DNA from: Candidatus Aminicenantes bacterium UBA4085
Lineage (GTDB): Bacteria; Acidobacteriota; Aminicenantia; Aminicenantales; UBA4085
NCBI GenBank assembly: GCA_002383325.1
Contig: DFYJ01000103.1
Coordinates: 1 to 9,606, forward strand
DNA length: 9,606 nt
Direction of reading: 5' to 3'
How positions within the stretch are numbered: the first letter of the stretch is position 1; every line of letters begins with the position of its first letter. This document shows positions 1-8,312 of this stretch, piece by piece. The notes beneath the pieces are model-generated. The model was not told the origin of the DNA and did no database searches. It saw only the letters and a list, made by a program, of their open reading frames with translations. The translations under genes were made by a program, and so were the position numbers.

Positions 1-37
1 ATACACAAGTTTCGGTTATATCTCCAATCTTCGCTGA

Positions 38-66
38 TTGATGTTATCCCTCCTTTAGGTCAGAAT
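38..66 (+). promoter_or_regulatory. weak candidate sigma70-like promoter for the PDZ gene
   Basis: TTGATG at 38-43 and CAGAAT at 61-66 are separated by 17 bases. Each matches four of six consensus positions. The placement, about 30 bases upstream of the PDZ gene start, is reasonable, but the match is poor and nothing else supports it. The rest of positions 1-94 shows only the ribosome binding site of the gene. Confidence 0.25.
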
Positions 67-94
67 AGAGGCAATCGGGAGAGGGAGGTCAATC

Positions 95-1504
95 ATGCTC
101 AAGCGTTATCCGGCATTGCATATGGCTGTTGGAATAGCTTTGTCGCTGGTTGTTGTGGCGCCGGCCGTGGCGAGGGATGGCCAGCAGGCGGAGGCGGCCG
201 GGCTTTTACTCGAGACCTTGGCTCCGGACGAGCTGGATGATATCCTGGCGGAAACGGGGAAGAGGGCGGGGGTCGATGTTGTGGCCGTCCGGCCGGGGAG
301 CCCCGCGGCGCTGGCTGGATTCAGAGTGGCGGACATCCTGACGGCCGTAGGCGGGACGCTCGTGGATTCCGCGGCCAAGGCGGCGGCCCTGATCAGGGCC
401 GCGGGCGGGGACCTGATCTGCACGGTCGAGTCCGGCAATTTGACGACTTTTCAGATCGAGACCAAGTCGCTGAGGCTCCGCCTGGGCGGGGGAGGAGCGG
501 CCGCCGCCGGGCCTGGAGCCAAGCCCCAGCCTTCCCAGAAGCCCCCGGCCGCGCCGAAAACCCAGACGACCGTCCCAGCCCCGAAGCCCGATTCAAGCGC
601 CCCTCCCGCCGGCTTGGACCCGGTGAATGCCTATTTCAACATCATGGATTTCGCTTGCGGCCAGGCTTGGGGCCGCACGGTGATCACTTCGCCGGCTGAT
701 AGGCAGAGGGCGGCCGCGTCCCTCAATCAGGGTTGGAACCAGATGGATGCCGCGACCCGGGTCCAGATCGCGGGTCTGCCGCAAACCTGGGTCAATCTGC
801 AAAGATCCTGGGCGGCAATGAGCGAGGCGGACAAGGTCAAGCAGCGGGCCGAGTGGCGGGACCAGATCCTGCTGCCGACCAACTCCTTCGCCCCACCGGC
901 CCGAGTCCAGCGGTTCACGGTCGAGGGGAATCTCGTCGGCTTTGAATATCCGGCCTCCTGGACGGGCGGATGGCAGGTTCTCGACGGCACGCCGTTCCTC
1001 TTCGTCGGGCCCGGCGGCCAAGAGGCGACCTGGGACAAGGTCCTCAACACCCAGACCAGCCCGCCGGGGGCGCTGTTCGCCCTGGTCACCGTCACCGACG
1101 ACATGCGCCGGTTGAGCTATGTCCAGGCGGCCAGGTATCTCAACGAGCTCCTCATGCCGGGCGCGTCGGCGAGCTTCAAGGAAGTGATGGTAACGCCCAT
1201 CGGACAAGCCGGGGCGATCATCACCTTGCGGGGAAGGTTCCCCGGCGAAAGCCAGGAGCGCTTCTACTGGATCGGGGTCACGGCCTTCGGAGGGGGGCAG
1301 GTCTTCGCAGGTCGGATGGGGGGCCCGATCGCGAGGGCCATGGATTTGCTGCCGGGCTTCCATCACATGCTGTCGACGCTCCAGCTCAATCCGCCGCGCC
1401 CCGCGGCTTCGTCCGGGGGAGGCGGCGGGACTTCGGGTGCTTGGGAAGCGGCCTGGAGCCGCGTCTCGACGGCCAGCGTGAGCTATATCTGGAATAATCG
1501 ATAA
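95..1504 (+). CDS. exported PDZ-domain protein of unknown function
   Basis: The 469-residue protein starts at an ATG with a strong Shine-Dalgarno (GGGAGG at 83-88, six bases away). Residues 1-26 look like a Sec signal peptide: K3/R4, a hydrophobic core from about 10 to 25, and probable cleavage after A26 (APAVA). No lipobox cysteine is seen, so the product is probably periplasmic or secreted. Residues about 57-125 resemble a PDZ domain (VVAVRPGSPAALAGFRVADI), without the catalytic domain of an HtrA or Ctp protease. Residues 131-175 are a Pro/Ala/Lys linker. Residues 176-260 are a helical, Trp- and Gln-rich segment that I cannot assign. Residues 270-435 form a mixed alpha/beta domain (GFEYPASWTGGW, then YVQAARYLNELL) of unknown family. 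A Gly/Ser stretch (439-448) precedes the C terminus. PDZ domains usually bind peptide termini, so a scaffolding or envelope-stress role is possible, but the function is unknown. Its stop TAA abuts the opposing selD stop directly. Confidence 0.85.
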   Translation: MLKRYPALHMAVGIALSLVVVAPAVARDGQQAEAAGLLLETLAPDELDDILAETGKRAGVDVVAVRPGSPAALAGFRVADILTAVGGTLVDSAAKAAALIRAAGGDLICTVESGNLTTFQIETKSLRLRLGGGGAAAAGPGAKPQPSQKPPAAPKTQTTVPAPKPDSSAPPAGLDPVNAYFNIMDFACGQAWGRTVITSPADRQRAAASLNQGWNQMDAATRVQIAGLPQTWVNLQRSWAAMSEADKVKQRAEWRDQILLPTNSFAPPARVQRFTVEGNLVGFEYPASWTGGWQVLDGTPFLFVGPGGQEATWDKVLNTQTSPPGALFALVTVTDDMRRLSYVQAARYLNELLMPGASASFKEVMVTPIGQAGAIITLRGRFPGESQERFYWIGVTAFGGGQVFAGRMGGPIARAMDLLPGFHHMLSTLQLNPPRPAASSGGGGGTSGAWEAAWSRVSTASVSYIWNNR

Positions 1505-2695
1505 TCAGACGAGGCGGATGCGGGGGGCGGCGGACCTCTCGAGCACGCGGCCGATGACGGCGGCCGAGGCAACGCCGCGCTCGCGCAGGCGGGCCAGGAG
1601 GGCGTCGGCTCGGGCGGGGTCGATGCACATCAGCAGGCCGCCCGAGGTCTGGGGATCGTAGAGGACCGGCTCCAGATCGTCGGGGACCGAGGGGGCGCGA
1701 TCGACACGGGCCGAAGAGAAGTCACGGTTCTTCTCGTTGGCGCCGCTGATGACGCCCTGGGAGAGAAGCTCCCTGACGCCGTCGAAGAGAGGGATGCGGG
1801 CCGGCTCGATCTCGACCGAAACGCCGCTTTGGGCGGCGATCTCGGAGAGGTGTCCCATCAGGCCGAATCCCGTGACGTCTGTGGCGCATGGGACGCCGAA
1901 TTCGATCATCACCTCGGCAGCGGCGCGGTTGAGCTCGGCCATAGAGCGGCCGATGGACTCGATCCAGGCGGGGGAGGCCTTGCCGATCTGGGCGGCGAAG
2001 GAGATGACTCCGGTGCCCAGGGGCTTGGTCAGGACAAGGGCGTCCCCGGGCCGGGCCTTGTCGTTGGTGATGAGGCGCGAGGGGTCGACCAGGCCGGTCA
2101 CGGCGAAGCCGAACTTGATCTCCTTGTCCTTGAGACTGTGGCCGCCGAGGAGCACCGTGCCGGCCTCGGTCAGGGCGTCGATGCCGCCTTGCATCATCTT
2201 GTTCAGGACGCGGTGCGAGACGCGGTCGATGGGGAAGGCCACGATCGAGAGGGCGGTCAGGGGGCGGCCGCCCATGGCGTAAACGTCGGAAACGGAGTTG
2301 GCGGCGGCGATGCGGCCGAAGAGGTAAGCGTCATCGACGACGGGAGTGAAAACGTCGACAGTCTGGACCAAGGCCTGGTGGTCGTTGAGCTTGTAGATGC
2401 CCGCGTCGTCGCAGGTGTCGGCCGAGACGAGAACGTTGGGATCGGTGGGGCGGGGCAGGCCGGCCAGGGCTTTCTTGAGATCGTCCTGGCCGATCTTGGA
2501 GGCGCAGCCGGCGTTTTCGACGAACTGGGTCAGAGGGACGTCTTCAGCGGCGTCGGATTCGCGCTCACCGGCGCAGAGGCAGACGTTCTTCTGCTTGAAC
2601 AGCGGGCAGGGGCAGGGGTCCTTGGGGTTGCAGATGCAGTGGCCGAGGGAGATCGACCGCCCCATGATTTTTTTACGCTTCTCGTAGTTGATCAT
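1505..2695 (-). CDS. selD: selenide, water dikinase (selenophosphate synthase)
   Basis: SelD makes selenophosphate from selenide and ATP, releasing AMP and phosphate; selenophosphate is the selenium donor for Sec-tRNA and for 2-selenouridine in tRNA. Visible family motifs are the catalytic Cys/Lys loop AGCASKI (C64, K67; compare C17 and K20 of E. coli), VQTVDVFTPVVDD, GDALVLTKPLGTGVI, ATDVTGFGLMGHL and PQTSGGLL. The active-site residue is Cys, not Sec. The catalytic Cys lies about 47 residues later than in E. coli because of an N-terminal extension with six cysteines at 20, 22, 28, 30, 39 and 41. The ATG at 2693-2695 has GGGAGA five bases upstream on the minus strand. The only later ATG (M11) has an A-run and no Shine-Dalgarno, and no ATG, GTG or TTG codon follows before C64, so the extension belongs to the protein. 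selA lies upstream on the same strand with a 98-bp gap, almost filled by an inverted-repeat element. Confidence 0.96.
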   Translation of the reverse strand: MINYEKRKKIMGRSISLGHCICNPKDPCPCPLFKQKNVCLCAGERESDAAEDVPLTQFVENAGCASKIGQDDLKKALAGLPRPTDPNVLVSADTCDDAGIYKLNDHQALVQTVDVFTPVVDDAYLFGRIAAANSVSDVYAMGGRPLTALSIVAFPIDRVSHRVLNKMMQGGIDALTEAGTVLLGGHSLKDKEIKFGFAVTGLVDPSRLITNDKARPGDALVLTKPLGTGVISFAAQIGKASPAWIESIGRSMAELNRAAAEVMIEFGVPCATDVTGFGLMGHLSEIAAQSGVSVEIEPARIPLFDGVRELLSQGVISGANEKNRDFSSARVDRAPSVPDDLEPVLYDPQTSGGLLMCIDPARADALLARLRERGVASAAVIGRVLERSAAPRIRLV

Positions 2696-2710
2696 TTCTA
2701 TCTCCCAGAC

Positions 2711-2809
2711 AGGGGTCAGGTCTTAAGATTCAAGTTATCTATTGACACTATTTGGCAAAAAGTGTCGGAAAACGGCAAAAGAAATCTTGAATCTTAAGAC
2801 CTGACCCCT
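2711..2809. repeat. 99-bp element with 24-bp perfect terminal inverted repeats (MITE/REP-like)
   Basis: The left arm (2711-2734) reads AGGGGTCAGGTCTTAAG and continues ATTCAAG. The right arm (2786-2809) is its exact reverse complement over all 24 bases. The 51-bp centre is AT-richer than the neighbouring genes and holds a second small hairpin: GACACT (2744-2749) and AGTGTC (2761-2766), extended inward past an A-A mismatch by TTT/AAA around GGC. In RNA this would be a long stem carrying a nested hairpin between the selA and selD messages. No T-run follows on the minus strand, so it is not a classic intrinsic terminator. The right arm encodes the last four residues and TAA stop of selA, and the left arm ends 15 bases before the selD start codon. 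I see no target-site duplication and no transposase in the window. By analogy with REP/BIME elements it may affect mRNA stability or the selA:selD expression ratio; that is inference. Confidence 0.85.
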
Positions 2810-4203
2810 ATTTGAATCGCAGCGATAACGGCGGCGTCCTCGTCGGGTTGAATGGTGCGCAGATCGAAGAGCAGGGCGTCCTTGTGGATGCGGGTGAAAA
2901 CGGCCGGCCGTTCTTGCCGCAGTTTTTTGGCCAACGACTCGAGATCGAGCGGTGATTCACCGCCCGGTCCAATTTGCAGAGCCACCACCTTGGACGGAAT
3001 TGTCTCTACGGGAACCGATCCGCTCCCGGTCTGGGCCTCGCCGTCCTCGACCCGGACCTTGGCCCACGCCGGCAGACGGCCGTCCAGGGCCGCGACGATC
3101 GCCTCGCCCCGCCTTTGGAGGTCGTCAAGCTTCAGCGACAGCATGCGGTAGAGCGGGTGGCGTTCCTCGATCTTGTCGGGGGCCAGAAAGAGCCGCAGGG
3201 TCGCCTCCATGGCCGCCAGGGTCAGCTTTCCGCACCTCATGGCCCGGGCCAGCGGATTCTTCCTGATGCGGGCTACGGCATCCGCCTTGCCGACGATGAT
3301 GCCCGACTGGGGCCCGCCGATCAGCTTGTCGCCGCTGAAGCAGGCGATGTCCGCGCCCGCCTCGATGCTTCTCCGGACCATCGGCTCGCTCTCCAAGCCG
3401 TAGGCCTTGAGATCGACCAGCGCGCCGCTGCCGAGATCGTCCACGACCGGGATGCCGCGCTGGCGTCCCAGCTCGGTCAGCTCCGCGATCTCCGGCTCGC
3501 CGTGAAAGCCCAAAATCCGGTAGTTGCTGTGATGGACCCGTAGGATGGCTCCGGTGTCCGGTCCCACGGCGTCGGCGTAGTCGCGCAAGTGGGTTTTGTT
3601 GGTCGTGCCGATCTCGCGCAGGATCGCGCCGCTCATGGACATGACCTCGGGCATCCGGAAGGAGCCCCCGATCTCGACCAGCTGGCCGCGCGAGACGATG
3701 ACTTCTTTCCCGCGAGCCAAGGTGTTGAGGACGAGCACGGTTGCGGCCGAGTTGTTGTTGCAGATGGTCGCCGCCTCGGCTCCCGTGATCTCCCTCAGCA
3801 GCGCGGCGACATGTGCATCCCGCTGGCCTCGCCGTCCGCTGTCGATATCCAGGGCCAGGGTGCAATATCCGTGCGTAGCTTCGTCCAGGGCGTCGCGGGC
3901 GTCCTGCGACAACATGGCCCGCCCCAATCCCGAATGCATCAAAATGCCGGTGGCGTTGATGGCCCGCCGCAAGGTGCGGGCGAAGCGGCCTTCGAGCGAC
4001 GCTCCGGCTCGGGCCAGGATCGCCTCCGGAAGCCTTGTTCCCTCACTCGTCTCCCCGCCGAGTATCATCCGGCGCGTGCCGTCGATCGCCGACCGCACGG
4101 CCGCGACGACGGCCTCCCGTCCGTACTTTCCGATCAGGGCTGCGGCCTCATCCCGGCCGAGGAGGGAGTCGACCGACGGAAGCTGGCGTAAGAGATTGTC
4201 CAT
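2794..4203 (-). CDS. selA: L-seryl-tRNA(Sec) selenium transferase
   Basis: SelA is the PLP-dependent bacterial enzyme that converts Ser-tRNA(Sec) to Sec-tRNA(Sec) with selenophosphate. From the ATG at 4201-4203 the protein has 469 residues, close to the family norm. The N-terminal tRNA-binding region is visible (LLRQLPSVDSLL), followed by INATGILMHSGLGRA, NNNSAAT, QLVEIGGSFRMPEVM, GTTNKTH and HHSNYRILGF. In FSGDKLIGGPQSGIIVGK the PLP lysine is K293, next to K295 of E. coli. The reading frame stays open up to a TTG at 4249-4251, which would add 16 residues. I prefer the ATG because family similarity begins there and because that TTG forms part of a good -35 box. The Shine-Dalgarno before the ATG is weak (GGAAA). 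The last codons (Gly-Val-Arg-Ser) and the TAA stop are encoded by a dispersed-repeat arm, so the native C terminus has probably been altered slightly. selD follows downstream and is probably co-transcribed. Confidence 0.96.
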   Translation of the reverse strand: MDNLLRQLPSVDSLLGRDEAAALIGKYGREAVVAAVRSAIDGTRRMILGGETSEGTRLPEAILARAGASLEGRFARTLRRAINATGILMHSGLGRAMLSQDARDALDEATHGYCTLALDIDSGRRGQRDAHVAALLREITGAEAATICNNNSAATVLVLNTLARGKEVIVSRGQLVEIGGSFRMPEVMSMSGAILREIGTTNKTHLRDYADAVGPDTGAILRVHHSNYRILGFHGEPEIAELTELGRQRGIPVVDDLGSGALVDLKAYGLESEPMVRRSIEAGADIACFSGDKLIGGPQSGIIVGKADAVARIRKNPLARAMRCGKLTLAAMEATLRLFLAPDKIEERHPLYRMLSLKLDDLQRRGEAIVAALDGRLPAWAKVRVEDGEAQTGSGSVPVETIPSKVVALQIGPGGESPLDLESLAKKLRQERPAVFTRIHKDALLFDLRTIQPDEDAAVIAAIQIGVRS

Positions 4204-4222
4204 GTTTGATTTCCGGCTTTCC

Positions 4223-4251
4223 AGCGTAGGGGAGGCGGGCCGTTTTGTCAA
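4223..4251 (-). promoter_or_regulatory. candidate sigma70-like promoter of selA-selD
   Basis: On the minus strand a perfect TTGACA (4246-4251) is followed after 17 bases by TACGCT (4223-4228), which keeps the T, A and final T of the -10 consensus. Transcription would start near 4216, leaving a leader of about 13 bases before the selA ATG. The -35 contains the alternative TTG start of selA, which argues against that start. The rest of the 4204-4335 gap shows only the repeat arm at 4305-4333. Confidence 0.5.
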
Positions 4252-4304
4252 GAAAACCTGTGAGTTGAGATATGACGGAAGAGGCGTGTTTCCTGTCGTT
4301 GTCA

Positions 4305-4333
4305 GAAATCTTGAATCTTAAGACCTGACCCCT
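4305..4333 (-). repeat. solo arm of the GGGGTCAGG dispersed repeat
   Basis: These 29 bases are identical to 2781-2809, the right arm of the selA-selD element plus five bases of its interior (GAAAT). On the minus strand the arm reads AGGGGTCAGGTCTTAAG and onward, starting two bases after the kinase stop codon (TGA at 4336-4338). No opposite arm is visible in the rest of the gap before selA, so this is either half of a decayed element or a single REP-like unit. Confidence 0.85.
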
Positions 4334-4335
4334 TT

Positions 4336-6486
<2,151 letters not shown>

Positions 6487-6500
6487 AGCTGCCTCATGAG

Positions 6501-7115
6501 TTAATACGTAGATTTTGAGATTTTTGTTGTTGGCGGGTTTTCGGCGCGCCTGCGGGCCACCACGCCATACTCGTCGGGGCTGGCTCGAAAGACCCGAGCG
6601 ACATCGAAGCCGGAGGAACGAAGGAGAGGGAGGATCCGTGAAAGCGGGATGCGGCCGGAGAGGGGCGGGCCGAAATGGGTCTTCTTCTTGAGAAAGTCGA
6701 CGATGACCAGACGGGATCGGGCTGCCATGGCCCGGCGGACGGCGGCCAGGTGCGCGGCCGGATCGTCGAATTCATGGAAGGTGTTGACGATCAGGTAGAC
6801 ATCGGCGCCGGCAGGGAAGACAGGGGCTGCCTCGGAGATGCGTACGGTGCGGATGTTCGCGAGACCGGCGGTGCGGGCGTTCTTGCGCAGCTCGGTCAGC
6901 ATGATGGAGGCGACGTCAAGCCCGATGACGCGGCCCTTGGGGCCGACGATGCGGGCCGCAGGAAGGGCCAGAAAGCCGGGGCCGCAGCCGATGTCGACAA
7001 GGGTCTCGCCGGGGGTGAGCCCGGATTGGCGGAGGATTTCGTCGGGCGGGAGCTCCCGTCGGCGCTCGGGCGACATCAGGCGGGCGAATCGGGCCGCCTC
7101 GAATTTATGGGCCAT
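6501..7115 (-). CDS. class I SAM-dependent methyltransferase
   Basis: This 204-residue Rossmann-fold methyltransferase shows motif I VDIGCGPGFLAL (40-51), the acidic residue that binds the SAM ribose in VIGLD (D67), a motif-IV-like segment NTFHEFDDP (111-119) and the post-catalytic strand RLVIVDFL. The N terminus (MAHKF, then MSPERRRELPPDEIL) matches a common opening in UbiE/Methyltransf_11-type small-molecule methyltransferases as I recall it, which supports the ATG at 7113-7115. No Shine-Dalgarno precedes this ATG: the upstream minus-strand bases are GTATTATACCCGC. A -10-like TATTAT lies so close that the message could be leaderless. The substrate cannot be inferred. The gene ends 14 bp before the kinase gene and probably forms an operon with it. 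The last 15 or so residues (from AENPPTT) look like an unconserved tail. Confidence 0.9.
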   Translation of the reverse strand: MAHKFEAARFARLMSPERRRELPPDEILRQSGLTPGETLVDIGCGPGFLALPAARIVGPKGRVIGLDVASIMLTELRKNARTAGLANIRTVRISEAAPVFPAGADVYLIVNTFHEFDDPAAHLAAVRRAMAARSRLVIVDFLKKKTHFGPPLSGRIPLSRILPLLRSSGFDVARVFRASPDEYGVVARRRAENPPTTKISKSTY

Positions 7116-7121
7116 GCGGGT

Positions 7122-7151
7122 ATAATACGGGGGTCAGGTCTTAAGATTCAA
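7122..7151 (-). promoter_or_regulatory. candidate promoter of the methyltransferase-kinase operon, -35 inside a repeat
   Basis: On the minus strand TTGAAT (7146-7151) and TATTAT (7122-7127) are separated by 18 bases. The -35 lies within the repeat arm at 7130-7152; the -10 is unique sequence. A start about seven bases after the -10 would fall on or next to the A of the methyltransferase ATG (7115), giving a leaderless message, consistent with the missing Shine-Dalgarno. The palindromic GTATAATAC also gives a perfect TATAAT on the plus strand (7121-7126) that could serve the HAD-like gene, but only a poor -35 precedes it there. Confidence 0.4.
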
Positions 7152-7157
7152 GGTTTC
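7129..7157 (+). repeat. arm of the GGGGTCAGG dispersed repeat
   Basis: The 23-base core GGGGTCAGGTCTTAAG...ATTCAAG (7130-7152) is identical to the selA-selD arms. With flanks, 27 of 29 bases match the reverse complement of 2781-2809. The GGGG end lies 14 bases before the methyltransferase start codon, matching the 15-base distance between the left arm of the selA-selD element and the selD start codon. Confidence 0.85.
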
Positions 7158-7188
7158 TCGCAACAAACGTAGACGGAAGGGATCGGGT

Positions 7189-7210
7189 CTTGAATTCTGA
7201 GGTATCTCCC
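7189..7210 (-). repeat. possible decayed partner arm of the repeat at 7129-7157
   Basis: CTTGAATTCTGAGG and the following eight bases match the inverse arm at about 14 of 22 positions, including the first seven bases and the final CCC. In the expected inverted orientation it would close an element of about 81 bp (7130-7210), compared with 99 bp at selA-selD. The remaining 7211-7269 holds a short inverted repeat (CCCGGA at 7208-7213, TCCGGG at 7239-7244) and the Shine-Dalgarno of the next gene, with no other recognised signal. Confidence 0.4.
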
Positions 7211-7269
7211 GGAGGCGGCTTCCGTGGCAGGGGAATCGTCCGGGTTGTGGACCGATACAGGAGGGTTCG

Positions 7270-8268
7270 ATGAAAAAAGCGTCTCGGCTGGCCTTAGCCA
7301 TAGTGCTTCTAGCGCTGTCGGCCTACTCCCAGGCCATCATCCCCATCAGGGATTATTCCACCCTGCCTAAGCTGGCTCGCGAGCTCAGGGACGGCCACCC
7401 GGGCGGGCAGATCCTGATCGCCTTCGATGTCGATCAGACTACCCTGCGCATGCCGCCCGGCGTGGATCTGGGCGGGGAAGCCTGGTATGACTGGCAGGCC
7501 GATGAGACGAGGGCGGGCGGATTGGACAAGATGGCAGGATCGATCGACGAATTGCTTGCCGTCCAGGGCGTCCTGTACTACCTGGCGCCGATGACGGCCG
7601 TCGAGCCGGGCCTCAAGGACATTCTGGCTGGGCTGGAAAAAGACGGCTACCTGATGATCGTCCTCACCTCGCGCGGGTCGGAGTTCCGTTTCGCCACCGA
7701 GCGGGACATTCAGCGGGCGGGCTTCCCGTTCGAGCGGACGGGCGTCCAACTGGCGCCGGGCAAGTTCTGGACCTACATCCCTTACGATATCAACGACACA
7801 GCCTCGTCCGGTTTCTTAACGCCCGAGGACATCAAGACGTTCGGACTGCGGGACGCCATGCCGGTCAGCTACCGCAAGGGGCTGCTCCTGACCGCCGGAC
7901 AGCACAAAGGTATCATGCTGCGAAGCCTTCTTCACCGCTCCACGGCCAAGGTGGGGGCGATCCTTTATGTCGACAACAAGGAAAGCCAGCTGCGCAGGGT
8001 CCACGACGCTTTTGCGGCTGTCGGCACCGAGGTCAAGATGGTCCAGTACCTCGGGCTTCAGGAAGAAGACGACACATTCCGGTCGGCGCCCCGCCGTCTG
8101 GACAAGGCCTGGTTCCAGTGGAACGGACTGATGCGCTCAGTGAGGGCGCTCTTGCGCGGCTTCGGATTTCAGCATCCGCTCAGGCCGGAGATGGAAAGAT
8201 CGGGGATGAGGACGCGGCCGGGCACCCGGACGCCGCCGCGGCGATGGATCCGCGACTCCATCCGTTGA
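7270..8268 (+). CDS. exported HAD-like protein, DUF2608 type
   Basis: The 332-residue protein begins at an ATG with a strong Shine-Dalgarno (AGGAGGG at 7259-7265). Residues 1-22 form a Sec signal peptide, with probable cleavage after the SQA sequence; no lipobox is seen, so it is periplasmic or secreted. HAD motif I is FDVDQTTL (nucleophile D53, D55, T57), followed by MPPGVDLGGEAWYDWQ, which resembles the DUF2608 family as I recall it. Motif II is VLTSRG (T133, S134). A motif III lysine may be K203 or K213, and YVDNKESQL (D235) fits motif IV, with Asn in place of the second acidic residue often seen there. A phosphatase-like activity is plausible but unproven; family function is not established. 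The last 30 residues are rich in Arg and Pro (RTRPGTRTPPRRW), unlike the core, and may be an unconserved tail. It is divergent from the methyltransferase and convergent with the rlmD-like gene, with a 41-bp gap. Confidence 0.85.
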   Translation: MKKASRLALAIVLLALSAYSQAIIPIRDYSTLPKLARELRDGHPGGQILIAFDVDQTTLRMPPGVDLGGEAWYDWQADETRAGGLDKMAGSIDELLAVQGVLYYLAPMTAVEPGLKDILAGLEKDGYLMIVLTSRGSEFRFATERDIQRAGFPFERTGVQLAPGKFWTYIPYDINDTASSGFLTPEDIKTFGLRDAMPVSYRKGLLLTAGQHKGIMLRSLLHRSTAKVGAILYVDNKESQLRRVHDAFAAVGTEVKMVQYLGLQEEDDTFRSAPRRLDKAWFQWNGLMRSVRALLRGFGFQHPLRPEMERSGMRTRPGTRTPPRRWIRDSIR

Positions 8269-8290
8269 AGATCAAGGCAGGCGCAGCGTC

Positions 8291-8312
8291 GGGGGTCAGG
8301 TATCAACATTTA
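8291..8312 (+). repeat. diverged arm of the GGGGTCAGG repeat
   Basis: GGGGGTCAGGT (8291-8301) matches the other copies, but the rest (ATCAACATTTAA) departs from CTTAAGATTCAAG. It fills most of the 41-bp gap between the two convergent genes, with the GGGG end facing the HAD-like gene. Its last three bases (TTA, 8310-8312) are the TAA stop of the minus-strand methyltransferase. It is probably a variant subfamily or a degenerate copy. No classic terminator is seen in this gap. Confidence 0.55.

Noticed and set aside
593..1366. 257-residue minus-strand open frame inside the PDZ gene
   Set aside because: It is antisense to a gene with a strong ribosome site, signal peptide and PDZ domain, and its translation shows no family motif; a high-GC shadow frame.
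1505..1507. TGA of selD read as selenocysteine
   Set aside because: SelD is complete at this point, the frame leads directly into the opposing gene, and its catalytic residue is Cys, so this is a normal stop.
2742..2770. TTGACA on the plus strand inside the selA-selD element as a promoter
   Set aside because: No acceptable -10 lies 16-18 bases downstream, and no plus-strand gene follows.
1829..2797. 322-residue plus-strand open frame opposite selD
   Set aside because: It is fully antisense to unmistakable SelD motifs, with low-complexity Gly/Asp/Val-rich translation.
4249..4251. TTG start giving a 485-residue SelA
   Set aside because: It falls in a perfect -35 box and precedes the family-like N terminus; the ATG at 4203 fits better.
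4204..4335. tRNA-Sec (selC) near selA
   Set aside because: No cloverleaf-like sequence is seen in this gap or the other intergenic regions, which are mostly repeat arms.
7208..7244. Inverted repeat CCCGGA/TCCGGG in the leader of the HAD-like gene as a riboswitch or operator
   Set aside because: A six-base stem with a large loop is expected by chance in GC-rich DNA and matches no known riboswitch.
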